Assembly: GCA_905220665.1 (NCBI GenBank)
Contig: CAJNAR010000052.1
Span: 1 to 55,324, forward strand
From: Albugo candida
Taxonomy: Eukaryota; Oomycota; Peronosporomycetes; Albuginales; Albuginaceae
Length of the DNA stretch: 55,324 nt
Direction: 5' to 3'
In this document: positions 21,407 through 30,682 of the stretch, piece after piece
Layout: the number at the start of each line of letters is the position of its first letter
Position numbering within the stretch: the stretch's first letter is position 1
Notes under the pieces: model-generated
Database searches by the model: none
What the model saw: the letters and a program-made list of their open reading frames with translations, nothing else
What the model was told of the DNA's origin: nothing
Program-made: the position numbers and the translations under genes

Positions 21407-22510
21407 TCAATTGGTTTGACGGAATAAAAACTTTTGCACATTTGGATGAGAATAGAGAGCTGAATGACTGACTAGCGCACAAAGAATTGCTTCAAAAGAT
21501 TTCTCTCTCTTTCGAATAGTTTGTGCGTTGTTGCGGTAAAAGTACGTAATGACACCCGAAGACGGAAGCGGTGGCACACACAATCGAAATAAATGAAAGT
21601 TTTTCATCGATTGATACAGTGCTTTGAAATCATTGTAACGTTTCTTCAGAGGCTGTTTCCATCGCATTGTGTGCTCAGAGTCTCTTATTTGAATATGATA
21701 CACAACCACTCCGTTTTCTATGAAAGTGCCAGCGACGGAGAATCGCATTTTCACATCTGATTTGTTGCTGTGTGGATATTTCTTTGTTTCATATGCAAAT
21801 TCGTCCGATTTCTCCTCAGAATGGCTCTCATTGTAATTTGATTCGTTTTCACACAAATGTTTGACATTTTCGCTTTGATTCACTTCGACTTTATCGGATA
21901 CGTCGAAAACATGGAAATCAAATACTCTGATTGGATGACTAGTTTCTGCAGCCTCGATATTTGACACTCTTATTGGTTCATTAGCTCCTATGGCATTCGA
22001 TTCATACGCTCGGATTGGTTCATTCGTTTCAAAATCCTCCAATAACCACACTGATTTACTTCGCAGTGCATCATAATCGAGCGTCTCGAATCTGTGCGCG
22101 AGTGTTGCTCTTTCACTTCCTCTACTCGTTGCCATTGTGAGCGAATTATTGTATGCATCAGCAGAATCCAACTGAGTTGAACAAATCGGGTTCGAATAGT
22201 CTGAAGTGATTTTTATCGTCGAAAAACTAAAGTTGGTAAGAATTCCTTGGACCAAAATGCGATTTGCATTGCTTGTTCCGTCCTTTTGGCTTTTTACAGA
22301 AGTACATGAATGTTTTGTGTGTATTTCGATTTTGTTTCTGATATGATGAGGTGTATCTGTTAAGAGTTGGCTTCCAAATCGCTTATCAGTTACTAACAAA
22401 TGATTCGTACAATCTTTAAACGAGAGGGTCGTCTGTGTACCGCAATGTCGCCACGTTATTCTCTGCTGTGGCACCAATGCAGATGCTGATTTCGACTGAT
22501 TGCAGCCCAT
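21407..22510 (-). CDS. PX-domain protein with N-terminal MGCxQSK lipidation motif
   Basis: A 367-residue single-exon protein. The ATG at 22510 is chosen because it yields MGCNQSKS, a consensus for N-myristoylation at Gly2 with palmitoylation at Cys3; the frame start further upstream is GTG. The middle (about 100-250) is polar with low-complexity repeats (EPIRAYESN, EPIRVSN, HPIRVFD). The C-terminal third is a PX domain: KKRYNDFKALYQSM (phosphoinositide-binding Arg-Tyr), VPPLPS, then RKREKSFEAILCALVSH and a closing KFLF. PX domains bind membrane phosphoinositides, so with the lipid anchor a peripheral membrane role in trafficking or signalling is likely. The next gene upstream (22741-23391) is a shorter paralogue on the same strand. 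Confidence 0.85.
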   Translation of the reverse strand: MGCNQSKSASALVPQQRITWRHCGTQTTLSFKDCTNHLLVTDKRFGSQLLTDTPHHIRNKIEIHTKHSCTSVKSQKDGTSNANRILVQGILTNFSFSTIKITSDYSNPICSTQLDSADAYNNSLTMATSRGSERATLAHRFETLDYDALRSKSVWLLEDFETNEPIRAYESNAIGANEPIRVSNIEAAETSHPIRVFDFHVFDVSDKVEVNQSENVKHLCENESNYNESHSEEKSDEFAYETKKYPHSNKSDVKMRFSVAGTFIENGVVVYHIQIRDSEHTMRWKQPLKKRYNDFKALYQSMKNFHLFRLCVPPLPSSGVITYFYRNNAQTIRKREKSFEAILCALVSHSALYSHPNVQKFLFRQTN

Positions 22511-22740
22511 TTCCACAAGCTATCAGGCTCTTGTTGAGAGTTCGAGTAATGCATTTCATTTACACAAAAACATACTGAAAAAGGCGTCATCTTTTTGAGA
22601 CGAACCAGAAAATGTTGATGGCATTTTGGCCAATCAATTGAAGCTCTGAAAATAAAAATACAAATGCGTTTGAATCAGATACGCTGACTATTATCAGATA
22701 GTATTATCAGATCTACTCAGATGGCTACTAGAAATGACGT

Positions 22741-23391
22741 TTAGCGCAAAAATTCCTGGAAAGCTGAGCTGTTCCTCGCGACGGGATGACGAGAGATAGT
22801 ATTTAGAATCTCCAAAAAGCGAGATTCACGCCTCTTTTTTAATGCAGCAGAGTTATTTCCATACCAAAATGGTGCCAATTCGGGTCGAGGCAGTGCAGGT
22901 AGCGCAGGATACGTCTTAAACATTTCACTTTGGTTTGATGGCACATGCTCATGGCGTACCATAAGTTTCTCCACTTTCCGGTACAAACTGCTGAATTCAT
23001 TGTATCGCTTTGTAATTGTTACGCGGACTTCAGTGTCCTTCAATACGTCGGTGCTATATTGGTAATAAGTGATCCCGCCTTTTGTTATAATTCCTCTGCT
23101 GACAAACACTCCTGTCTTCCCGTCCAATTCCATTTCTATGGCAACATCAGAAGCTGAGTCCAATTGTTCTGTCAATTGCGAGGTCTGTGCCAGCATTTCT
23201 TCCACCACATCATTCACTTCATTCACTTCCTCATTGTGATCTTCTTCTTGATTCGTTTCAGGAGATTCGATCTTCTCTACTTCCACTGTGACTGCGGATT
23301 TCTCTACTTCCACTTTGTCAATATTTTGATCCGTAGGCAGAGTGTTTGTCGATGATTCGATCGCAATATTTTTGGATTGTTTGCAGCCCAT
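22741..23391 (-). CDS. PX-domain protein with N-terminal MGCxQSK lipidation motif, short paralogue
   Basis: 216 residues, one exon, starting MGCKQSKN, the same myristoyl/palmitoyl-type N terminus as its neighbour. Residues about 25-75 are acidic and Glu/Val-rich. A PX domain follows: FVSRGIITKGGITYYQY, ITKRYNEFSSLYRKVEKL, a PALPALPRPEL proline loop, then KKRRESRFLEILNTISRHPV and FQEFLR at the very end. Compared with the 367-residue copy, the linker is about 150 residues shorter. The pair lies head to tail 230 bp apart, consistent with tandem duplication and divergence. Membrane attachment and phosphoinositide binding are family inferences. Confidence 0.85.
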   Translation of the reverse strand: MGCKQSKNIAIESSTNTLPTDQNIDKVEVEKSAVTVEVEKIESPETNQEEDHNEEVNEVNDVVEEMLAQTSQLTEQLDSASDVAIEMELDGKTGVFVSRGIITKGGITYYQYSTDVLKDTEVRVTITKRYNEFSSLYRKVEKLMVRHEHVPSNQSEMFKTYPALPALPRPELAPFWYGNNSAALKKRRESRFLEILNTISRHPVARNSSAFQEFLR

Positions 23392-23649
23392 TTCGTTTCA
23401 AAAAGCGTAATGATCCATTAACGCGACTGCATTGCGTGGTAGAGACACATGAACGCAAGTCACAGTCCATTTCTATGCCGATGAAACGTGAACCGTTCCT
23501 TTACCGCACTCTTAATGCAAACACAACCGTAACTAAGGAAAAGCTTGATTTCTTTCCGAACTTAAGAAATTCTAAAGAAAATTATAAAAATGCAACGTAT
23601 GCAAAAGTTCGAATCCTTTCGATTGAATCGCTTTCCTCCTAAAGGGCTC

Positions 23650-25095
23650 TTATTGCTGTTGGCATTGGACGCGTTGACCGCCTCGATCGTCATCCGAGTC
23701 GTACGCTTCTCTTTGCTGCTGTTGCTCTCTTTGTGCAGCTTCAGCGTCAAAATCAGACAAAAAGCATTCTTCGGCATCGGCGATATGTGGGACAGACGGA
23801 GCTGGCGGTAAAACGGATCGGAGTGTTGACAGTTGTTTCTCAGTCATTGAGCCTGACTCTGGAAATTGGATTTTGAACATAATCACAAGCTGGCCTTTAA
23901 TGAATGGATTTCCATGCGTTGGCATTCCTTCTCCTTGGATGGATTTGAACTGATTCGGTTTGATAATCTCTCCAGGATTCGTTTTGATGTGAAGATGACG
24001 TCCATCCAAATGCTCCACAATGGCTTCAAAACCACATAATGATTCTACCAAACTAATCTTTTTTTCCATAATGAGGTTACCACCTTTTCTTTGGAAAGTA
24101 GAATGTTCTTTTTCCTGAATTACAAAAATGATATCTCCAGGAAGAACACCAGGAGCTTGATCTGCTTCGCCTGAAAATGTGATTCGTTGACCGTGTCGCA
24201 TTCCTTTTTCGATATTGACTTCGAGGACTTTGCGTTCTTTTGTGACTTTTTTGCCTTTGCACGTTTTGCATCGATCGCTTTCCCGGATAGTTTTTCCTTG
24301 TCCTCGACAATCCGAACAAACCGATTGCATCTGCTGTACCATTCCCGGTCCAATTTGTCGTAATTGAACACGCATTCCACGCCCTTGACATGTGTCACAT
24401 GTCTTTTCAGCGCCTTCTGCACCACCGCGACCATCGCATCGACTGCATAAGACATCTCGATTTACAGCCAATTTCACAGTTTTGCCATTGTATAAGTCTT
24501 CCAAAGAGACTTTGAGTGGATGCGTTAAGTCTTCACCTTTTTGTGGTCCTGTTCTTCGACGACTTCCACCTAGTTTAGCCTAGATTAATGTATATGGCAT
24601 GGCGTGACACAACACATTTAGATATACCTTTGAAAAATTGACTGAATAAATCACTGGCATCTGCGCCACCTGCTCCATTTTGTAAGCCTTCTTCACCGTA
24701 CTACAAGACAAATTGATTAGAGATATTGCGCACGCTGAATAGACATTCGTTCACGTACCTGATCGTAAAGTTCCCGCTTCTCTGGATCTGAAAGCACTTC
24801 GTATGCCACGGTCATGTGTTTGAACTATACGAATACATGCGTATACCAAACGCAATGCATGAGTATACATCATAAAAGGCACAAACGCTCAACGTACCAA
24901 TTCGGGGTCTCCACCTTTGTCCGGATGGTTTTTTAACGCTAACTTACGGTACGATTTTTTTATTTCCGTAGCTGTGGCGGTTTTCGAGACTCCAAGAATT
25001 TCGTAGAATTTATTGTTGTCCACGGGTTTTGATGCGCTAGCGCCTCCACCGTCAAACCCGCCACCAAAGAAACTTTCAAAACCACCGCCAAACAT
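23650..25095 (-). CDS. DnaJ (Hsp40) type A co-chaperone, four exons, CaaX-ended
   Basis: Exons read on the minus strand: 25095-24898, 24824-24759, 24700-24628 and 24569-23650. The introns of 73, 58 and 58 bp have GTACGT or GTATAT donors and TAG acceptors and restore one 418-residue frame. The J domain is at about 28-90 with HPD at 57-59, preceded by a Gly/Phe-rich N terminus. Four zinc-finger repeats follow ([32 protein letters not shown], the last lacking its usual final Gly), then the substrate-binding C-terminal domains. The protein ends RVQCQQQ, so CQQQ fits a farnesylation CaaX box as in yeast Ydj1. It stimulates Hsp70 ATPase activity and delivers clients in the cytosol, perhaps at membranes. 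A Gly/Phe stretch before the J domain is unusual; it normally follows it. Confidence 0.93.
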
Positions 25096-25233
25096 TATGT
25101 ACGTGTCTGTAGCTTGATTTGTTGATTCTCTATCGAGTTATGGTGCGTGAGGACAAAACGTTAATTACCCGACTGAGTGGTAGAAAATGAAATCTTTATG
25201 ATTTTCTATAATCCTTCGATAGGACCACCAATA

Positions 25234-27085
25234 TCAACTGGTGGAGGTAGAGAAAGCTAGAAGCTGTTTTAAACACATCAATCGAGCGGGAAACAAAACA
25301 ATATGTTTTAAACATGCTTCCAGAAAGTTCGACCATGTCGTTTCAAGAGTAAAGTACCGTGGCACATAAACGTACAACTCTTTATTATAAACCTGAAAAG
25401 ATTTTTCTAAACGTAGTGAATCTACCGCTTCAAGCGAACTTACCTGATGGTACTTATCTGACGAGAACTTTTCGCTCACGGCTTTGGCATTCTCGCGATG
25501 TGCTCGAAGAACGGCGTTTTCTTCGCGATGGAGTAGATGCAATGTGTGAACGCACTCTTTGATGTCGAACGCGCTGTATTCCGATATGTGATGTAAATTT
25601 GGCGTCCAACCGAATTGCTCATTTGTCGTCACACGCGCTAAATAAATAGCGGCGGAAGCAATTTTTGAAGGTTTGAATTGTAACATCGAGTAAAATAATA
25701 CCGCAAAATCACATAAATACTACAATAGCCATACAATTAGAAACATTCACAATAGTAGGCAATATGTAGGCACGTACAAAAGCGAGTGATTCTTGCAATG
25801 GTTTCTCACATCCAACACACACCAATCGATTCAGAAAATGAGAACATGTTGTGGATGCAACGCGAAACTCTAATGCTCTCAGAATACGTAGCTCCATTTC
25901 CAGCATCTAACACGTAAAGAGTTGTCAATTAAGAATATAAAATGATACAGTCAGCGGACTTGGCCCACCTGATCGCTCGTATACGTCTGATCAGAGATGT
26001 ACACAAACTCATCGACATTCGGTCCATACACTTCCTCAAATTTGGCTGCAATCATCATACAGGCGCATCCCAATAGCTGAAATTCCTTTCGATTGATCTT
26101 AAATTGCATAAGACATCGATCCACAAGATGAACCTACCAGATTTGATATTATTGTCGATATGATAAAAGCAGTGATGAATCAATATCAAACCGCTTTCTG
26201 GAATGTTTGTGACTGCAACTCATATTCTTCACAAACTTCCACAAGCCAATCGATGAGTATGGTACGCATTTTCTCATTGATATCCATTTGCACGGTCCCA
26301 ATATAATAAGGCTGTACCAAATACTTTTCTTCATGCTTCCGGTAGAAAGCATCCATATCGTGCACGACTTTAGTGCAATGCTGAGGTAAATTTGCGTACA
26401 GCGCATCTACATCGCGTATATTTGCTTCATAATATTTTTGATCAAAGCCCGAGTCTACACAGTCCAAAGCATCAGCAAATCAAAGTAGCAGCTGCATATG
26501 AATACCTTTATGATTGTATCGAAATAGTCGCGGTCGAGGAATGTAACGAGGAATCACTTGAGGTTGTTGCAAGTTACGTTTTTGATAAGATTTCAGCTAT
26601 AACACGTTGTTACGTGACATAACACGATATTGTGACTTGATACGTACTGTAATGTTACTACCCAGTGCTCGGGTCTGGAATTGTAATAAACTGGTCTGCT
26701 TTCGATTTGTCTCTGTGTCCTGATGTCGTTGTCGCTTGGAAGTTGTATCAGACCTTCGGATGGCTCCTGTGGCTGTTATTCCGGCTCCAAATGTCGAGCG
26801 CGTTCGAGTCGATGTACCGAATAATTGACCGGTAAGTTCAGTATTGTAATTGTAAATACTTTTGTGTGTGTTGGTCGAATTTAATGATGGAGAATTGGAT
26901 TGAAAGTCGTATTTACCAGCGACTTTATTACTGATATCATGCAATGCTTCTCGCTTTCGTTTTCGTGGACCAGTGTCTTTCTTTGCAGGGACATTTTGGT
27001 CCGTTGTGGATGAAATCGCAATTCCATTCTCATAGTAAAGCCGCCCTTTGGTCTTTAGATGTGTGGATTGGCGGCGAGTTTGCAT
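25234..27085 (-). CDS. A/B-type mitotic cyclin, multi-exon
   Basis: Exons on the minus strand: 27085-26648, 26596-26506, 26454-26192, 26133-25969, 25906-25778 and 25719-25234. The introns (51, 51, 58, 62, 58 bp) were placed from GT/AG sites and cyclin similarity, and the frame is continuous. A possible sixth intron (25443-25393, 51 bp, GTAAGT...TTTTCAG) is in phase with no stop, so the product is about 523 or 506 residues. Residues 45-53, REALHDISN, form a destruction box, giving APC/C-dependent turnover. The cyclin box contains MRTILIDWLVEVCEEYELQ, AVHLVDRCL, MMIAAKFEE and FKPSKIASAAIYLAR. The MRxILIDWLVEV segment and D-box mark an A/B cyclin that activates a Cdk at S/M phase. The first ATG in frame is used; the upstream start is GTG. 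Confidence 0.9.
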
Positions 27086-27367
27086 CAAATTTGAGATAAG
27101 AACGGGCACGAATCGCTTGTATCAAAAGCGGCAAAATTCCATTCAATGCCTTTTTTATATTTTGATTAGCGTTTTCGCGGCAAGGAGGGATGATGGCACA
27201 GGTCTGATATTTATGCTGTTTCAGTTAGGGTGGGTTAAATATTGGCTGTATCCTTTGGCGCGCTTTGATGTTATAAGTACGGAAGTGAGTTCTTACGTTC
27301 GTACGTACTTAAATGGTCTGCTCGTTGCTTCGACAGTACCGTCTCTATTAGGTGGTTGCCTTTGTAA

Positions 27368-28654
27368 CTACGCCAAAAAATCCGAGCTCCACGATCCGCT
27401 ACCACTTTCGGCCAACAATTCCGATCTCTCTTTGTTCGATGTCTCTGATTGTGAAGAGTCCTTTGAGATGCCAGGATCAGACGTATCAGAATCAGAACCG
27501 CGCAAATCGTTCCGACTCGATTCAGTCCAAAATGATTCTGCAAAAAACTGCGTGCTGTCATTGCTCTCAGAACCGCTCGGAATGTTGGCTGGATCTTCAT
27601 TTAGTAAAGTGTCAAACGTGACTTCGCTTTCTTCGGTGACATAAGACGTATCACCGGAATCGCTCCAAACATCCAAAAGATACAATGAATCGTCAATGTT
27701 ACTCGTGGAAGCAGCATTAGCTCTTTCTGTATCAATGAGCCGTGAGCTTGGCATACTTTCCTCAGAATCCATCCATCCACTTCCTGCAGACTCTTCAGGC
27801 AGCATTTCACTCGCTTCCATTTCACTCCACCCCGGATCTGGCAACATCTCAGGCGAATCAGATTTATTGCTTTCATCTGACGATCGTAATTCATTTCCAT
27901 CTGATGACTCCATTTCATTCCCGCCTGATGATAGCACTCCACTTTTGCCTGAGACCAGCAATTCGATTGCATCTGATAAATCCACTTCACTACCATCTGA
28001 TAATTCCACTTCACTTCCATCTGACAGTGCCACTTTGCTTCCATCTAATAAATCCAGTTTGCTTCCATCTGATAATTCCATTCCACTTCCATCTGACAAT
28101 CGCTCTTCACTTCCATTTTGATTCCGCAGAGTACCTTTATAATGGACACTTCCAGCTGTATAAGAGGTCGTGTCTTTCCCGCAGACACCCAATGATGCAG
28201 GTCTACTTTCTCGTGTGAACCATTTTGGCGTCTCATATTTGGTATTTTGTGAAGCAGAGGTCTTCCACATTGCATCGGAAATATAATCTTTACCTTCAAA
28301 ACTCCACATTTGATCACAAGCACGAGAAAATGGATATCGCATTGATTTTCTATCAGAAAGAAATCGACAAATCCAATTGCCATCGAGGACGACGCATTTC
28401 GCATCTTCTGGAGCTAGACACGCTTGATGGCTCCGATTCCAGCTACTTAGGCCCGAATGGCATCCTCCAATTGCCACATCACCTTTTCTAGGGCATGAGG
28501 TCGATACAGGGAGTGCTCCATATCCAGTGCATCCGCTCAGATCGTCTTTAAGAGCGTAAACCGCATCCGAATAAACAAGAACATTTACGGCGGAGATAAT
28601 GGGAATATTACAAAAGTAGTACACTTGCACTGCCCAAATGATCGATCGTAACAT
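27368..28654 (-). CDS. Secreted six-cysteine CPRxGD protein with long Ser/acidic repeat tail
   Basis: 428 residues from the ATG at 28654. The upstream extension of the frame lacks sense as an N terminus, while this ATG gives a hydrophobic signal peptide (residues 1-23). Residues 40-100 hold a module with Cys at 42, 54, 65, 79, 87 and 96 and the landmark SCPRKGDVAIGGC. The same module and nearly the same cysteine spacing occur in the next gene upstream (28830-29564), so the two are tandem paralogues. From about residue 195 the protein is almost entirely Ser, Asp, Glu and Gly, beginning with eight-residue SDGSxxxL repeats. No catalytic motif is seen. Extracellular function, for example at the host interface or cell wall, is a guess. 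The acidic tail may be glycosylated or bind cations. Confidence 0.8.
   Translation of the reverse strand: MLRSIIWAVQVYYFCNIPIISAVNVLVYSDAVYALKDDLSGCTGYGALPVSTSCPRKGDVAIGGCHSGLSSWNRSHQACLAPEDAKCVVLDGNWICRFLSDRKSMRYPFSRACDQMWSFEGKDYISDAMWKTSASQNTKYETPKWFTRESRPASLGVCGKDTTSYTAGSVHYKGTLRNQNGSEERLSDGSGMELSDGSKLDLLDGSKVALSDGSEVELSDGSEVDLSDAIELLVSGKSGVLSSGGNEMESSDGNELRSSDESNKSDSPEMLPDPGWSEMEASEMLPEESAGSGWMDSEESMPSSRLIDTERANAASTSNIDDSLYLLDVWSDSGDTSYVTEESEVTFDTLLNEDPANIPSGSESNDSTQFFAESFWTESSRNDLRGSDSDTSDPGISKDSSQSETSNKERSELLAESGSGSWSSDFLA
27955..28115 (-). repeat. 24-bp coding minisatellite (SDGSxxxL repeats)
   Basis: About six to eight imperfect copies of a 24-bp unit (plus strand TCTGATAATTCCACTTCACT-like) encode SDGSGMEL, SDGSKLDL, LDGSKVAL, SDGSEVEL, SDGSEVDL and then degenerate units. 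Unit length is a multiple of three, so copy-number change would keep the frame. Confidence 0.85.
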
Positions 28655-28829
28655 GGTCAACCTGTGGAAACTTATTTGATGAGTTGCATGTGCGATTACA
28701 TGACTTGAGGTACTGTAATATGTGGTGGACAAAATGAAAATTTTAATTTGTATCGTGTAACGTCTAACGTGTAACGTGACGAAACGTATTCTAATTACTA
28801 CGGTTAGAACTCGGATTTGGTAACTATAC

Positions 28830-29564
28830 TCATTCGCTTCCTGTTTTTTCAGCGAGTGATACGTCACAATCCACTTGCTCGTCGACATAACCCTCACAGT
28901 CTAGTTCTGTGTATGCTGTGTCAACACTCCCCTTATTTACGGAAATTACTATGCTGTCAGATGTTGTGCCACTCGAATGGATAACACTATTTGACAAACT
29001 AGTAGACATATCGTCTATAGTGGAATCAAAACAAGCTTCTTGAGCCGGAGGTTTGCTCTCCACCACATTAAATTTCTTTGTTGATTTCGGAAGCTCAGCT
29101 GGTGATCCGCACAAATGTCCTAAATTAGAAAGCGGTGTATCTTGCTGAAACCAGGCTTCATCGTACCGTTGATCATTGTGATCATCATTCAGAAATTCCA
29201 ATACTTGATTGTTGTCTTGATACGGCCAGGAAAAACAGTTTTCCTTTGATTCAGGATGATGTATCTTCCTTTCACATTTTATAGACGGAAGCACACAGCC
29301 CCAGGTGTCGTTACGTACCAATTTGCAAACCGCGTTTTCACGTGCACTGCAATAACCATTCCGAACATAACTGGACATTGACGGTAGGCAGTGTTGCACC
29401 GCTCGATCACCTTGTCGAGGACACTGCGACCCGAATGGGACCGAACCGGTACCAACGCATACAGCGCCACGTGACAAAGGGACATCGTAAGTTGCATCGT
29501 GACAGACGCTTACGTGTGTCGCGTTGACATAACTTGCAATTAGTGCGCTCAGCGGAATTTTCAT
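28830..29564 (-). CDS. Secreted six-cysteine CPRxGD protein
   Basis: 244 residues with an ATG at 29564. The first 16-19 residues (KIPLSALIASYV) form a short signal peptide. The module at 36-97 has Cys at 36, 48, 59, 72, 80, 90 and 97 with QCPRQGDRAVQHC and CSARENAVC...WGC. Spacing matches the downstream paralogue (12, 11, 13-14, 8, 9-10 residues between successive cysteines), implying a shared disulfide fold. The C-terminal half is Ser/Thr- and acid-rich but lacks the SDGS repeats. I believe modules of this kind are widespread in oomycete secretomes but cannot name the family. The two genes lie head to tail with about 175 bp between them. Confidence 0.8.
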   Translation of the reverse strand: MKIPLSALIASYVNATHVSVCHDATYDVPLSRGAVCVGTGSVPFGSQCPRQGDRAVQHCLPSMSSYVRNGYCSARENAVCKLVRNDTWGCVLPSIKCERKIHHPESKENCFSWPYQDNNQVLEFLNDDHNDQRYDEAWFQQDTPLSNLGHLCGSPAELPKSTKKFNVVESKPPAQEACFDSTIDDMSTSLSNSVIHSSGTTSDSIVISVNKGSVDTAYTELDCEGYVDEQVDCDVSLAEKTGSE

Positions 29565-29852
29565 AGTATATGAATTAATAGTGAAAGTGCGTGCGTACGT
29601 AATGTATAGTTGAAATTTTTATAATTAGAGTGAGAAGACGGTTTTGCTTCCTTTTTGGGAGTGCATCCAAAGTATGATTCATGTAGAGGTTATGAAATAT
29701 ACAAGTTGTGCGTCGACGAGCATTCACCTCTTATTATATTGGGGAAGTAATTAGTTTTGCATGACTTTAGGTCGAGTTGTGTGTTTTCCGATCTGTTTGG
29801 CCATTCTCATCTATATTGTAGCATACTAAGTAAAGATGGTATCTTTGTTGAT

Positions 29853-30097
29853 ATGATGACTGCCAATTTGCAAACTGATTCCAAATGCACTGACTATACA
29901 TCGCTGTCGACTACTTTGACAGTTGGCTTGACATCTCGTGATGTGCAGAGTCCAGAATTCGAGTCATTACAGTAGGTTTCTAGCACATCGTAATTTGTCA
30001 TTTCGTCTTGTGTTTAGGTGAAGAATTAATAAGTTTCCGCAGGTATCATCACGCGATTGGTATGTACCCCAATCGACCTAATAATCGGATGGAACGA
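29853..30097 (+). CDS. Possible small spliced gene, partial model
   Basis: An open frame from the ATG at 29853 ends at 29971, where CA/GTAGGT gives a donor. A TTTCCGCAG acceptor at 30042 continues in phase with a 55-bp exon (YHHAIGMYPNRPNNRMER) that ends exactly at a strong GTAAGT donor at 30098. Two matched splice sites in phase are unlikely by chance, but the next exon could not be placed and no family is recognised. It would be the only plus-strand gene between 21,400 and 33,400. Confidence 0.35.
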
Positions 30098-30682
30098 GTA
30101 AGTTAACGTGATCCGAGCTTCGCTGTTGTGTTATATAACGTGTGTTTGTTTCAATTCTGTATACCATCAAAAATTTCGGACGAATGTGTACTACAAGCGC
30201 GATATCTGAGCACACGGCGTATAAACAAATTCAAATGTGTATAGTAAGTGTACAACAATTTCGAGTCGACAGATGGATAATCCTTATATCAGAGCATATA
30301 GAAGAACAGCACGTTTGGCTTTGAAATCCAGCTGCAATGGACGCTTCCATGTCCAGCTCATCGTCCATGTAAATATGTCACGCCTCATCCAACTATCCCC
30401 TGCAACGTATACTTTCTAGTCAATCTATACACCGATTATCACTTAACCACATCGTCTAACCGTCCTATCAACAACGTATACTTTCTCCCATGCGACCCTC
30501 AACTCCGACACACAACCGTCCATCCTCAAACTCAAAAACGTCGTTGCACAACCACGCAACCGTTTCATTCCCTTTATCTTTTTATTCCACCAATCAAATC
30601 ACATCAATTAATTGCAATTAATTTCCAATTAATTTCTCAACGAAAACGCACACGAAACGCCAATTCCATTCACTCGATCGCA
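30098..30682. other. Intergenic, nothing recognised beyond short repeats
   Basis: Short frames only. CAACGTATACTTTCT occurs twice (about 30402 and 30472), and three TTAATT-containing words cluster near 30605-30640. It is the 3' flank of the SDR gene and may hold the remaining exons of the doubtful small gene. Confidence 0.4.

Noticed and set aside
27696..28218. Plus-strand Ser/Pro-rich or His-rich genes
   Set aside because: They are antisense shadows of the repetitive SDGS region of the minus-strand secreted protein.
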